Origin: a virus
Strand: one strand, 5' to 3'
DNA length: 64,000 nt
IMG/VR virus record: IMGVR_UViG_3300050821_016647
Span: 62,001-126,000 of that record
In this document: piece by piece, positions 16,333-23,644 of the stretch
How positions within the stretch are numbered: the stretch's first letter is position 1
How the letters are laid out: each line of letters starts with the position of its first letter
Notes under the pieces: model-generated
Database searches by the model: none
Seen by the model: only the letters and a program-made list of their open reading frames with translations
Told to the model about the DNA's origin: nothing
Translations under genes and position numbers: made by a program

Positions 16333-16507
16333 CTGGAGGCAATGGAGGCATTTCCGGCGAAACTCCTATATGCGCGTGTGCGCGCGCACGTGAAATATGG
16401 AACTCTTGTACGGATTTGCCTCCAGCGCCTCCATTTTGCCGCAACTACTCGTTAGAATTATAAGATCATCCTGGAAGCAAGATCTTCGTGGCCTCCAGCC
16501 GCCTCCA
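16271..16507. repeat. TGGAGGC repeat cluster, candidate replication origin
   Basis: Seven copies of TGGAGGC lie within 237 bases: plus orientation at 16271, 16334 and 16343, minus orientation (GCCTCCA) at 16418, 16427, 16491 and 16501. Six form three close pairs with 9-10 bp spacing. A perfect 12-bp palindrome GTGCGCGCGCAC (16378-16389) and an AT-rich stretch (about 16450-16463) lie between the pairs. The layout resembles iterons beside a DNA-unwinding element and directly follows the primase-helicase gene. Confidence 0.5.
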
Positions 16508-16600
16508 GGAACGCACCTAGATCGTACCGCCCAGACGTAAAACGGTTGCCTTGTAGCAACATCGAAGATACAACGTAGACCTATTTTAGAGGACCACAAC

Positions 16601-16780
16601 GTGGACACATCGATCCGACTTAGGCTCACCCAGGAAGAGAAGAATTTATTCACCGAGGCCGCAAAAAGCTCGGGACGGACCTTGAGTAACTGGATCCGTT
16701 GGGTAGCCTCCCAGGCAGCGAACAGAACACAACCGCCCCCCGCGGCGACGCCTGGCGCTGAGCTGCGCGAGAAGTTCTGA
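16601..16780 (+). CDS. Ribbon-helix-helix (Arc/DUF1778-like) regulator
   Basis: 59 residues from a GTG at 16601 with AGAGGA upstream. The stretch SIRLRLTQEEKNLFTEAAK followed by TLSNWIRWVASQAA is a ribbon-helix-helix fold: one beta strand, then two helices. Such proteins bind operator DNA as dimers. It sits right after the repeat cluster and is coupled (TGATG) to the GIY-YIG gene, so it may regulate this operon. The tail is Pro-rich. Confidence 0.65.
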   Translation: MDTSIRLRLTQEEKNLFTEAAKSSGRTLSNWIRWVASQAANRTQPPPAATPGAELREKF

Positions 16781-17232
16781 TGGAGCGAGAGCTCGAGTGG
16801 CCCGAGGAACCGGGCGTCTATTTTGTGCAGGCGGGAGACGAGCTTCGGGTCAAGATCGGGAAGGCGAACAACGTTCGTGCTCGATTGACGCAATTGCAGG
16901 ACGAGGCGAACCGTCTCGGGGTCGGTTTTAGACTCCAGCTCCTGCATGTCGTTTCAGGTGGATTACGCGAAGAAAAGTCACTTCATAAGAGGTTTGCAGC
17001 GCTTCGAGTAAATCCTCGAAACGAGTGGTTTTGGCTTCGCGATGAGCTGCTCTCGTTCTTGAATCGGATGATCATGGCGCGCGGGACTTTCGATCTGGTC
17101 GTTCACGTCGAGTCAATAAACGTTGCTCTGTCTGGTCACTACGAAGCTGCTTACATCAATATGGCTAGATTGGGTATCTGGACCAGAGCCTATGTCTGGT
17201 TCGCCGAACTAGGACACGAAAATTTCTCATGA
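16780..17232 (+). CDS. GIY-YIG / T5orf172-like nuclease domain protein
   Basis: 150 residues. VYFVQAG, then VKIGKANNVRARLTQLQ, then EEKSLHKRFAALRV and NEWFWL follow the T5orf172 (GIY-YIG superfamily) pattern, with the first strand pair, the IGKxxNxxxR helix and the Glu/Lys helix visible. The domain occupies residues 8-95; the last 55 residues are unassigned. Members occur in phages as free-standing endonucleases. The start overlaps the preceding stop (TGATG). Confidence 0.75.
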   Translation: MERELEWPEEPGVYFVQAGDELRVKIGKANNVRARLTQLQDEANRLGVGFRLQLLHVVSGGLREEKSLHKRFAALRVNPRNEWFWLRDELLSFLNRMIMARGTFDLVVHVESINVALSGHYEAAYINMARLGIWTRAYVWFAELGHENFS

Positions 17233-17537
17233 CCTACTCCATCATCCCCATCTTCGGCTTCGACTGGCCCCGGTTCCAGATCAGGACCGACGTCGGCCGC
17301 ACATTCGGCAAGTTCCTCGACCGCGCCGAGGCCGACACCTACGTCGCCAAGCTCGAAACCCAGCCGCGCGCTGTGCCGGGGCGAGCTCCAGACCTGGAGA
17401 TCCGCCTCATGGCGGATGAGGCCGCCGAGATGTTGCGACGGAGGAGCTTCGACTGGAAGAGGAAGAAGAACCCGGCGCCAGACCCTCCTAGGCCACCGCC
17501 ATCGAGCTTCAACGACAACGAGGAGATCCCCTTCTGA
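17229..17537 (+). CDS. Hypothetical protein with SSB-like acidic C-terminal tip
   Basis: 102 residues. The N-terminal half is a small alpha/beta domain (DVGRTFGKFLDRAEADTYVA); a Pro-rich linker then leads to a tail ending NDNEEIPF. The last residues mimic the DDDIPF tip with which bacterial SSB recruits replication and repair proteins. No OB-fold motif is evident, so this is not an obvious SSB. It lies just downstream of the primase operon head. Confidence 0.7.
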   Translation: MTYSIIPIFGFDWPRFQIRTDVGRTFGKFLDRAEADTYVAKLETQPRAVPGRAPDLEIRLMADEAAEMLRRRSFDWKRKKNPAPDPPRPPPSSFNDNEEIPF

Positions 17538-18157
17538 TGAACGCAGCGTCTGTCACAGCAAGCCTCGGTCTCGGAGTTCTCGTCTTCGGTGCCTACGCGC
17601 TCGGTTACCTCGCTCGTGCCCGTCATGTGACGACCGCAGCCGAGGCTCGAGTGCGCCGACAGAACGCGCGCGGCGAGAAGACGTTCAAGAGGTGGTGTAA
17701 GCGTCACGCAGCGCTCGTAGACGCGCTTGTAGCGAACGAAGATGGGTGTCCGGACCTTCCGATTCTATTCGGCGGCGTTCTGCACCAAGCCACCGATCGG
17801 GAGATCCTCAAGCAGCAGTCGAAGAACGCGAAGGGTTGGCGCGAGCTCTGGGCTGACGAAGCTACGTACGCACCAAAGAAAGGTGTGACGTGCGGAGTGA
17901 GTCCGCGACACCGGATCGGAAAGTACCTTCGTCCGAACCAACCGGCGCCATACGGCTCTTCGAAGCGCGGGAAGCAGGAGCGTCCGTGGGCAAACGGATT
18001 CAACGCTTCGTTGCTCGGACTTTTTACCAGTCCACCGCGAGAGTCGGAGTTACCGAAGCTGGCTAGTCTCGAACCGGAGCCGATCGATCCGGTAGCAGCT
18101 TACACGGCACTCAAGAGTAGCGACATTGTGCCGCTAGTGCCTGAGGAGAAAAAGTGA
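17537..18157 (+). CDS. Membrane-anchored hypothetical protein
   Basis: 206 residues with one N-terminal membrane helix (about 5-26, LGLGVLVFGAYALGYLA), a basic stretch, and a soluble domain containing DLPILFGGVLHQATDREIL. The start overlaps the preceding stop (TGATG). No family recognised. Confidence 0.7.
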   Translation: MNAASVTASLGLGVLVFGAYALGYLARARHVTTAAEARVRRQNARGEKTFKRWCKRHAALVDALVANEDGCPDLPILFGGVLHQATDREILKQQSKNAKGWRELWADEATYAPKKGVTCGVSPRHRIGKYLRPNQPAPYGSSKRGKQERPWANGFNASLLGLFTSPPRESELPKLASLEPEPIDPVAAYTALKSSDIVPLVPEEKK

Positions 18158-18672
18158 CTACTGAATACGCCGCGCTCGCCCTCAAGGCCAGAGAGTTCGC
18201 CAAGAGCATGCACGCGAATCAAAAGTACGGGACCGAGCCCTACGTGGTTCATCTTGAGCTCGTTCGCACCATCTTGTTGGAGTCGCACTACGAGCGTATC
18301 TACGAGGTCGCCGCGTGGCTCCACGACATGCTCGAAGACACGCACGTGACCGTCGAGCTCATGAATGCGCTGTTCGGAGCGCAGGTCACCACGCTCGTCT
18401 GGGCTGTGACCGGGACAGGGGGTAACCGCAAGGAGCGAAACGAGAGCATCTACGAGAAGCTCGCGATCGTGCCGGCGGCCATCCCGCTCAAGCTCGCCGA
18501 CCGCATCGCGAACGTCACCTGCGCAAGAGAGGACGCGAAGACGTCCCTCTTTACGATGTACCGTGATGAGCACGCGGAGTTCGTGAAGCGCCTTGCTCCG
18601 TACTCGCTCGGTTGCACGATGTGGGAGCGGCTCCAATCGGAGATCACCGCTCACGGAAGGATTTCTCTCTGA
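18154..18672 (+). CDS. HD-domain phosphohydrolase, MESH1/SpoT-hydrolase-like
   Basis: 172 residues from a GTG overlapping the preceding stop. Metal-binding motifs are in order: His20 and His33 (PYVVHLELV), HD at 57-58 (AAWLHDMLEDT), then LKLADRIANV. This is the signature of small (p)ppGpp hydrolases of the SpoT/MESH1 type. A phage enzyme could lower host alarmone levels. Other HD nucleotidases remain possible. It sits in an operon with dCMP deaminase, consistent with nucleotide metabolism. Confidence 0.8.
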   Translation: MTTEYAALALKAREFAKSMHANQKYGTEPYVVHLELVRTILLESHYERIYEVAAWLHDMLEDTHVTVELMNALFGAQVTTLVWAVTGTGGNRKERNESIYEKLAIVPAAIPLKLADRIANVTCAREDAKTSLFTMYRDEHAEFVKRLAPYSLGCTMWERLQSEITAHGRISL

Positions 18673-18691
18673 TGCCCAGCGGACCACGACG

Positions 18692-18922
18692 ATGAAGACG
18701 GTCCATGCCGGCTCCGGCTTCTACGTTCCCGACGGGACGATGTGCCCGCTTGGGTGTGATATGCCGTTTCACATCGGGACGCGCTATTACAATCTCGAGG
18801 GCGGCGGCAAGTCGAGTATTGGGTGCACGGGGTTCGCTAAGTACCAAGCCGTGACCTACTTGCAGACGGAGCGGCTCATCGCGGCGTTGAACTCGTTCAG
18901 AAAACGTGTGGAGAGAAAATGA
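18692..18922 (+). CDS. Hypothetical protein
   Basis: 76 residues. The ATG at 18692 overlaps the TGA of a 7-codon mini-frame that itself starts in the HD-gene stop codon (TGATG at 18670-18674), so re-initiation may carry ribosomes across the gap. The protein contains CPLGCDMPFH and a Gly-rich centre and shows no family motif I know. Confidence 0.65.
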   Translation: MKTVHAGSGFYVPDGTMCPLGCDMPFHIGTRYYNLEGGGKSSIGCTGFAKYQAVTYLQTERLIAALNSFRKRVERK

Positions 18923-19593
18923 CCCGATCCTCGTGGGACACCTACTTCCTCGACATCGCCAAGACCGTCGCCACGCGAGCGACCTGCGACCGCAAGCACG
19001 TGGGCGCGGTCATCGTGCGGGATAAGATGATTCTCGCGACCGGCTACAACGGCAGCATCCGCGGGATGCCGCACTGTGACGAGGTCGGGCACATGATGGA
19101 GGACGGCCATTGCGTTAGAACGATGCACGCCGAGGCGAACGCGATCGTGCAGGCGGCTCGAGCGGGCGTTGGAATCGCGAGCGGGTCCTCTCTCCTCTCG
19201 AACACGAAGACGACCATGTACGTCACGGCTTCGCCGTGTTGGCCGTGCTTCAAGCTCATCGCGAACGCGGGAATCACGCGCGTCGTTTTCGGCGAGTTCT
19301 ACCGGGACGAGCGGATTTTCAAGGTCGCCGAGAAGCTCGGCATCGAGCTCGTCGACGCGAACGCACCGGAGACCAGCTTCTGTTTGACGTGCATGACGCC
19401 CATCCAGAAGGGGACTCGGTACTGCGAGCCACACCTGGCGCTGTCGTTTGCTCAGCATCGAGGACACGACCAGCCGACCGACGACGACCGAGCCGACGCG
19501 CACCGGATCTTCGAGAGTCAGGTGCCGTCCGGCGCCTTGAAAGTCGCAAAGGGCGACGGGACCCTCGAGTGGGTGAAGCCGGAGAAGCTGTGA
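18919..19593 (+). CDS. dCMP (deoxycytidylate) deaminase
   Basis: 224 residues. Zinc motifs HAEANAI (70-76) and SPCWPC (105-110) are intact, with the N-terminal SWDTYFLDIAKTVATRATC and RKHVGAVIV typical of the family. The enzyme converts dCMP to dUMP for dTTP supply. The core ends near residue 150; an extra 70-residue C-terminus adds CLTCM...C, a possible zinc site absent from standard enzymes. Coupled by ATGA to the previous gene. Confidence 0.9.
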   Translation: MTRSSWDTYFLDIAKTVATRATCDRKHVGAVIVRDKMILATGYNGSIRGMPHCDEVGHMMEDGHCVRTMHAEANAIVQAARAGVGIASGSSLLSNTKTTMYVTASPCWPCFKLIANAGITRVVFGEFYRDERIFKVAEKLGIELVDANAPETSFCLTCMTPIQKGTRYCEPHLALSFAQHRGHDQPTDDDRADAHRIFESQVPSGALKVAKGDGTLEWVKPEKL

Positions 19594-19832
19594 GATACAC
19601 TTGGGACCCCGCCTGGCGCGCGAAACTTTCCGCGCACGATGTCGCAAAGGTCGCTACTAAGACGCGCGGGCACATCGAGACGGACGGGCAGATGCCGTGG
19701 GCATCGAAGCAGGAGGCCCTCCGGGACGTCGAGGCGTTCGAGCGCGGGGACCCGTGTCCGGAATTCACCGGAGGGCACGTGCACGGCAAGCCGGTACTGA
19801 GTCGCTTACACATTTACGAGGAGAAGAAATGA
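19590..19832 (+). CDS. Hypothetical protein
   Basis: 80 residues from a GTG at 19590 overlapping the dCMP deaminase stop (GTGA). Rich in His, Asp and Trp (YTWDPAWRAKL, then GHVHGKPV) and possibly metal-binding. No family recognised. The longer upstream extension of this frame is a shadow of the deaminase. Confidence 0.65.
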   Translation: MRYTWDPAWRAKLSAHDVAKVATKTRGHIETDGQMPWASKQEALRDVEAFERGDPCPEFTGGHVHGKPVLSRLHIYEEKK

Positions 19833-20106
19833 GTTGGTTCACTAGGTTCTTCGAGAAGGCGACGCCGAAGCGTAAGTTTTCTGAGCCGAGATTCGTCACG
19901 TACCGGTGCCATCGGATTACATGCCCAGCTTGCGGAAACCGTTCGAGGACGGAGAGACATTGGTTTGCATTGAGGCCATCGGAGAAGGATGGTCTCAATT
20001 GACACACCTGCGCTGTCAACAGGCACCTGAAGGACAGAAGCCGGCTGGAGACGTCGATGCTTACGAGTTGCCGGAGTGGGCTCTCAGCAGGCTAGCAAGA
20101 AGATGA
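19829..20106 (+). CDS. Zinc-ribbon protein interrupted by an apparent -1 base frameshift
   Basis: Two overlapping frames (19829-20002 and the frame ending at 20106) appear to be one 92-residue gene. The first gives CPACGNRSR; after one extra A in the A-run at 19936-19938 it would read CPACGKPFEDGETLV and continue through THLRC, a regular CxxC...HxxC treble clef. The outer ends couple to neighbours by ATGA on both sides. Either an assembly error or a natural frameshift. Confidence 0.55.
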
Positions 20107-20324
20107 CCCCCGGCTCCGCTCAGCTCGAGAATCCGGATGAGGTCTTGCTCGACGTGGTGGGGCTCTGCGCGAAGGTCTGCAAGGACAACGAGCTGACCGG
20201 TCGCGTCTACACAAGCGACCTCACGGAGCTGCGGGACCTCATCAACGACATTCGACGGCACGTGTCGTCGGGCGGCGGGTACAAGTCACTACCGCGGCTC
20301 ATCAAACCAGGAGAAGACGAATGA
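20103..20324 (+). CDS. Hypothetical protein
   Basis: 73 residues, ATG at 20103 overlapping the previous stop. Mostly helical with a central SDLTELRDLINDIRRH segment. Function unknown. Confidence 0.7.
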   Translation: MTPGSAQLENPDEVLLDVVGLCAKVCKDNELTGRVYTSDLTELRDLINDIRRHVSSGGGYKSLPRLIKPGEDE

Positions 20325-20593
20325 TCTGGCGCTACCTCAGCTACTGGCTCGCGATGGGCGCGGCGGGAATCGCGCTCAACATCATCTTTGCACTGTTCGG
20401 CATCGGAGAGTTGCATCGAGTGCTGAAGACCGCCAGCGTGAAGGTGACCGGCGGAAGCGAGCTGACCCGGCTCTCGATCATCGTCAGCGCGATCGTTGGA
20501 GTCGTCATTGGCGCGGCGTTCTCAATGTCGCTTGGACCACTGACGCTGGTCAGGGCCTTTCTCGGGCTCCGGAAGCCGAAAGAGGGCTCGTGA
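20321..20593 (+). CDS. Two-pass membrane protein
   Basis: 90 residues with two hydrophobic helices (about 8-28 and 50-72), a short polar loop and a basic C-terminus, so both ends are probably cytoplasmic. Coupled by overlaps on both sides. Function unknown. Confidence 0.7.
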   Translation: MIWRYLSYWLAMGAAGIALNIIFALFGIGELHRVLKTASVKVTGGSELTRLSIIVSAIVGVVIGAAFSMSLGPLTLVRAFLGLRKPKEGS

Positions 20594-21012
20594 AGGAGAC
20601 CTGCGACTACTGCGGCAGCAAACTCGTTTACCCGTGCGTCGGACTCGGCTGCCCGTTCATTGAAGACTCGGAGTGCAACATCTTCTGCAACGACGAATGC
20701 CGAGAGGCGTGGGTTGCTCGGGAGGCGGCGATGAATCCATACCGCGAACAGATCGAGCAGCTCGCTCGCGACGCGGCCATCGTGAAGCGGGAGTACGACG
20801 CGTCGCAGGTCGCGCACGAGGCGATGAAGAGCGCCGAGCGGAGCGTGCTCATGGCGGTATATGCTCTAGTCGGTCCTGAGTACGTACCGACGTCGATACC
20901 TCTCGGCAGCACGTTGCGAAAGGAACTAGAGGACGTGGTCGTATGTCTCCGCGCGAAAGGGATCAGTAAGCACGCAGAGATGGTCGCGGCCGTCGTGGTG
21001 CTGTTGCCATGA
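20590..21012 (+). CDS. Cys-rich zinc-finger protein with coiled coil
   Basis: 140 residues from GTG. N-terminal Cys groups (CDYCGSK, then CVGLGC, then CNIFCNDEC) resemble a MYM/FCS-like finger, followed by a long helix. Other genes here share short FC-x-xxC fingers (for example 28658-28918). Function unknown. Confidence 0.7.
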   Translation: MKETCDYCGSKLVYPCVGLGCPFIEDSECNIFCNDECREAWVAREAAMNPYREQIEQLARDAAIVKREYDASQVAHEAMKSAERSVLMAVYALVGPEYVPTSIPLGSTLRKELEDVVVCLRAKGISKHAEMVAAVVVLLP

Positions 21013-21344
21013 CCCCCTACCGACAGACCATTACTCTTGATGCGATTCCTCGTCGGCCCACGCGTGAAGAGACGATGAAGAAGTTCAACCGCGGGATGAT
21101 CAATGGTCCGCCGTGGCGAAGATGGGACGCGTTGGCAGCAGCCAATCAAGGGCTGCTGGTCGTGCTCCTATGTCTCATGGGGCCGCATCCATACGGTGGA
21201 TGGATCGACATCCCTTGCGGTATCCTCGGTCTCGTGTTCTCGATCTTTGCTGCATTCCGATACTGGCGTGAGGCGCCATACCGGCGACTCGTAGAAGAGG
21301 CTGAGGCGGAGCTCAAGATGTTGACTGAGAACGAACATGGGTGA
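21009..21344 (+). CDS. Two-pass membrane protein
   Basis: 111 residues. A basic N-terminus is followed by two membrane helices (about 46-60 and 66-84) with a short outside loop and a charged C-terminal helix. The last bases overlap the next gene by 8. Function unknown. Confidence 0.7.
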   Translation: MTPYRQTITLDAIPRRPTREETMKKFNRGMINGPPWRRWDALAAANQGLLVVLLCLMGPHPYGGWIDIPCGILGLVFSIFAAFRYWREAPYRRLVEEAEAELKMLTENEHG

Positions 21345-21582
21345 GGCGAAGCGGAAACGAGAGCTGGCCAAACGCGCGGAAACGGAGCGAGCTGCGGAGG
21401 AGCTACGTGTAGCCATCGAGCCTCCGGCGAAACCGCTCAACCGCAAGCGTGACCGAGAGATGGCCGCCGCCGGGGTCTTCGACAAGTACAACTGCGACCT
21501 CATGCCGAAGGGGACCGTGATGAAGTCCAACGACATCGTGCACGTCGACGGTGGCGTGCATTTCTATACGGACAAGAAATGA
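21337..21582 (+). CDS. Small charged protein (MGEAKRKRE start)
   Basis: 81 residues. The MGEAKRKRELAKRAE start is a motif seen at the head of several unrelated phage and plasmid proteins. The C-terminus has a short beta element (IVHVDGGVHFYTDKK). Function unknown. Confidence 0.65.
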   Translation: MGEAKRKRELAKRAETERAAEELRVAIEPPAKPLNRKRDREMAAAGVFDKYNCDLMPKGTVMKSNDIVHVDGGVHFYTDKK

Positions 21583-21761
21583 GCTGCTGCATTGCGTGCA
21601 GTGTTGCGCTCGAAAGACCGAACAACGAGATCGCCGCCGTTGCGGTACTTGCTTATGGGTGGCGTTCCAAGAAAACCGTCGAAGAGATTTGTCGTGACCT
21701 GTGCGAGCGGCACGAGGCGATGTTCAAGCGCGGGTATGTCGCGGCGGAGAAGGTAAAATGA
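21579..21761 (+). CDS. Small Cys-containing protein
   Basis: 60 residues with MSCCIACS at the start and CRDLCERH later, a possible zinc site. Coupled by ATGA to the gene before and to the ubiquitin-like gene after it. Function unknown. Confidence 0.7.
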   Translation: MSCCIACSVALERPNNEIAAVAVLAYGWRSKKTVEEICRDLCERHEAMFKRGYVAAEKVK

Positions 21762-22093
21762 AAACCATACACTTCATCGTCAACGGGGAGGATATCAAGG
21801 TCCGTGTCGAGGATGAGCTGCCGCTCGAGTGGGCGACGCGGCGCGCACTGCGACTCAGCTACAACACGAGTCGGCCGCCTCAGGATTGGGAGCTACGTCA
21901 CGAATCCGGGCAGCTCGTCGACGACGGGATTTGTTGCGAGCGGATACCTGAGCACGGTCATTTGTTTTTGACGCTGCGGGTCAGTGCTGGAGGTAACCGG
22001 CGATACATCTTTTCGTCACTGCGTGCAGACTGGTCGCTAGGTAACCGGCGATACATCTTTCCGTCGCTGCGTGCAGACTGGTCGCTGCGGTGA
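21758..22093 (+). CDS. Prokaryotic ubiquitin-like protein (DUF2604-like) with duplicated tail
   Basis: 111 residues. IHFIVNGEDIKVRVEDELPL, then DWELRHESGQLVD, then HGHLFLTLRVSAGG follows the DUF2604-type beta-grasp pattern I know, ending in Gly78-Gly79 like ubiquitin. Such proteins occur in bacterial conjugation-like operons with E1, E2 or JAB partners, none of which is visible nearby. After GG the frame continues for 32 residues formed by two copies of a 16-residue unit (NRRYIFSSLRADWSLG and variant), so the GG is internal unless processed. Confidence 0.65.
   Translation: MKTIHFIVNGEDIKVRVEDELPLEWATRRALRLSYNTSRPPQDWELRHESGQLVDDGICCERIPEHGHLFLTLRVSAGGNRRYIFSSLRADWSLGNRRYIFPSLRADWSLR
21992..22087 (+). 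repeat. 48-bp tandem duplication inside the ubiquitin-like gene
   Basis: Two adjacent 48-base units (21992-22039 and 22040-22087) differ at three positions. The unit is a multiple of three, so the frame is kept. It starts at the second Gly of the GG pair. Confidence 0.9.
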
Positions 22094-22230
22094 AACGCGC
22101 CGACCCCATGCTGCTGATGTGCAAGCTCCAAGGCAACGGCGGGCGGCCCATGAAGCGCCGGACGATGAAGAAGCGTCTGAGCCGCGTCCTCGCAGAGGTG
22201 AGGCGGCGGTTCTTGCGGAGAAGGGCCTGA
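22090..22230 (+). CDS. Short basic protein
   Basis: 46 residues from a GTG overlapping the stop of the ubiquitin-like gene (GTGA). The C-terminal half is very basic (KRRTMKKRLSRVLAEVRRR), with nucleic-acid binding possible. A further mini-frame of 9 codons starts in its stop codon (TGATG). Supported mainly by coupling. Confidence 0.5.
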   Translation: MKRADPMLLMCKLQGNGGRPMKRRTMKKRLSRVLAEVRRRFLRRRA

Positions 22231-22268
22231 TGTTCCCCATCGAGCCGTTTCCCTGGTAGGCTTCAAGG

Positions 22269-22709
22269 GTGGCAGACCCCACCCGTCGTGTGCAGCAGCT
22301 CCTGGCCCTTGCGACGGACCCAGCGGCGTCAGAGGAGGAAGCCCGCACCGCGGCGCTTCAAGCTGCCCGCAGCATCCGAGCGCACGGTCTCCACGTGACA
22401 TCGGCCGAGGAGGAGTGGGAGGCCCAGCAGCAGGTGTCCTGCTACCCTTCCCGGGCGCCATCGCACCCCTACGGTACCGCTGTGACGCCCCAGAGCCGTC
22501 AGATGGGCGCCGGGGCGCCGCGCATGCATCCTAGGCCCACGCCGCAGTCACGCGCCATGTCGGTGCCCAGAGACGAGACCGGCTACGGTATCGAGCCGAT
22601 GCGCGGCGGTGCGCATGTGGTGGACTGGGACTTCAAGGACGACGTGTCCGTGGAGAAGCCAGAGCAAGCGTTCTCGCCTGCGCTCCTGTCGCTCTTGAGG
22701 CGTCGATAG
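22269..22709 (+). CDS. DUF2786-like N-terminal domain protein
   Basis: 146 residues from GTG at 22269. The first 40 residues (RVQQLLALATDPAASEEEAR, then ALQAARSIRAHGL) resemble DUF2786, a helical domain common in phage and bacterial proteins. The middle is Pro/Arg/Ser-rich and low in complexity; the C-terminus is short and ends LLSLLRRR. Function unknown. Confidence 0.65.
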   Translation: MADPTRRVQQLLALATDPAASEEEARTAALQAARSIRAHGLHVTSAEEEWEAQQQVSCYPSRAPSHPYGTAVTPQSRQMGAGAPRMHPRPTPQSRAMSVPRDETGYGIEPMRGGAHVVDWDFKDDVSVEKPEQAFSPALLSLLRRR

Positions 22710-22710
22710 G

Positions 22711-22902
22711 ATGCTCACGCCGAAGGCGCCGAAAACGACAGACGGTCTTCTGCGCGCGGTGAGCGCCTGGTTCTTCGAGACGGAGCTCGAGCTCAAGAAG
22801 AAGACGCTCGACTTCAAAGACCTGAGCGAAGCTGAGGTCCACCTCTATCGCGAGGCGAAGAAGTGGAGCGAGATGATGCGGGTCTGGTCGGGACGAGGCT
22901 GA
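22711..22902 (+). CDS. Hypothetical protein
   Basis: 63 residues starting two bases after the previous stop. Helical throughout (TELELKKKTLDFKDLSEAEV). Function unknown. Confidence 0.65.
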   Translation: MLTPKAPKTTDGLLRAVSAWFFETELELKKKTLDFKDLSEAEVHLYREAKKWSEMMRVWSGRG

Positions 22903-22942
22903 CGCGATTGACGTACTGCGCGCGCGGCGTATCCTCGCCGCC

Positions 22943-23644
22943 ATGCTCCGCCAGACACTCGCGTTCCTCGTCGTTCTGTTCCTCGTCGCCTGTCCTTCGC
23001 CAACGTGCCCTCCTGCGCCCGATGCGGCGCCAGTTCCCGCCCCAGAAGCGGCAGCCGAGGTCGCCCCCGCGGTTTCGAGCGGCACGAGCGTCATCGTCAA
23101 GAACCCGGGCCCCGACGCCGTGAGCGTCGCGGTCGCCTTCGGGAGCGACTCGCAGGTGACGGGCTTCTTCTTCTGCAACCCGACCGGAGCGCTCACGTGC
23201 TCGTTCAAGTTGGACGGTAAGGCGTCGCGCGAGCTCCCCCTCGCGGGCGGCTACCTCAACGCCACGTTCGTGTTCAACACGTCGGTCGGGTGCGGCTCGA
23301 CGAAGGCCGAGATCAACGTGAACAACCCGCAGTGGTACAACACGGTCGACATCAGCCTCGTCGACGGGTTCTCCACGCCGCTGACTCTCGTCTACAAGGA
23401 TCCCTCGGGCAGTCACACGTTCTCGGTGTCCGGCAAGCTCGGTAACGAGCGAGCTCCGGCGGTCTTTCCCCTCGGCTGTGACACGTGCGTCGCGAGGACC
23501 AAGTCCGCGTGCGGGATGTCGCCGGGCAAGGACGGATGCAAGGCAGGGACGCAGTTCGCGCCGGTGCCACCCTGCCAGTTCCAGGGGAGCACGATGAGTG
23601 GTCGCGCGACGACCGTCGAGATCGTCCTCGGTGCGCCGGCCTGA
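22943..23644 (+). CDS. Thaumatin-like lipoprotein
   Basis: 233 residues. A lipoprotein signal peptide (hydrophobic run ending LFLVAC, lipobox Cys near residue 17) precedes a Pro/Ala linker. The Cys-rich domain has NPQWYNTVDISLVDGFSTPL, FPLGCDTC and CGMSPG segments arranged like thaumatin-family domains (the xxDxSLVDGF segment). Such domains bind glucans or are structural. It is the last clear gene of the rightward operon and is probably displayed on the envelope of infected or lysogenic cells. An acquired host gene is possible. Confidence 0.55.
   Translation: MLRQTLAFLVVLFLVACPSPTCPPAPDAAPVPAPEAAAEVAPAVSSGTSVIVKNPGPDAVSVAVAFGSDSQVTGFFFCNPTGALTCSFKLDGKASRELPLAGGYLNATFVFNTSVGCGSTKAEINVNNPQWYNTVDISLVDGFSTPLTLVYKDPSGSHTFSVSGKLGNERAPAVFPLGCDTCVARTKSACGMSPGKDGCKAGTQFAPVPPCQFQGSTMSGRATTVEIVLGAPA

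Noticed and set aside
16378-16389. GTGCGCGCGCAC palindrome as transcription terminator
   Set aside because: Too short a stem without a loop, and no T-run follows; more likely part of the repeat region.
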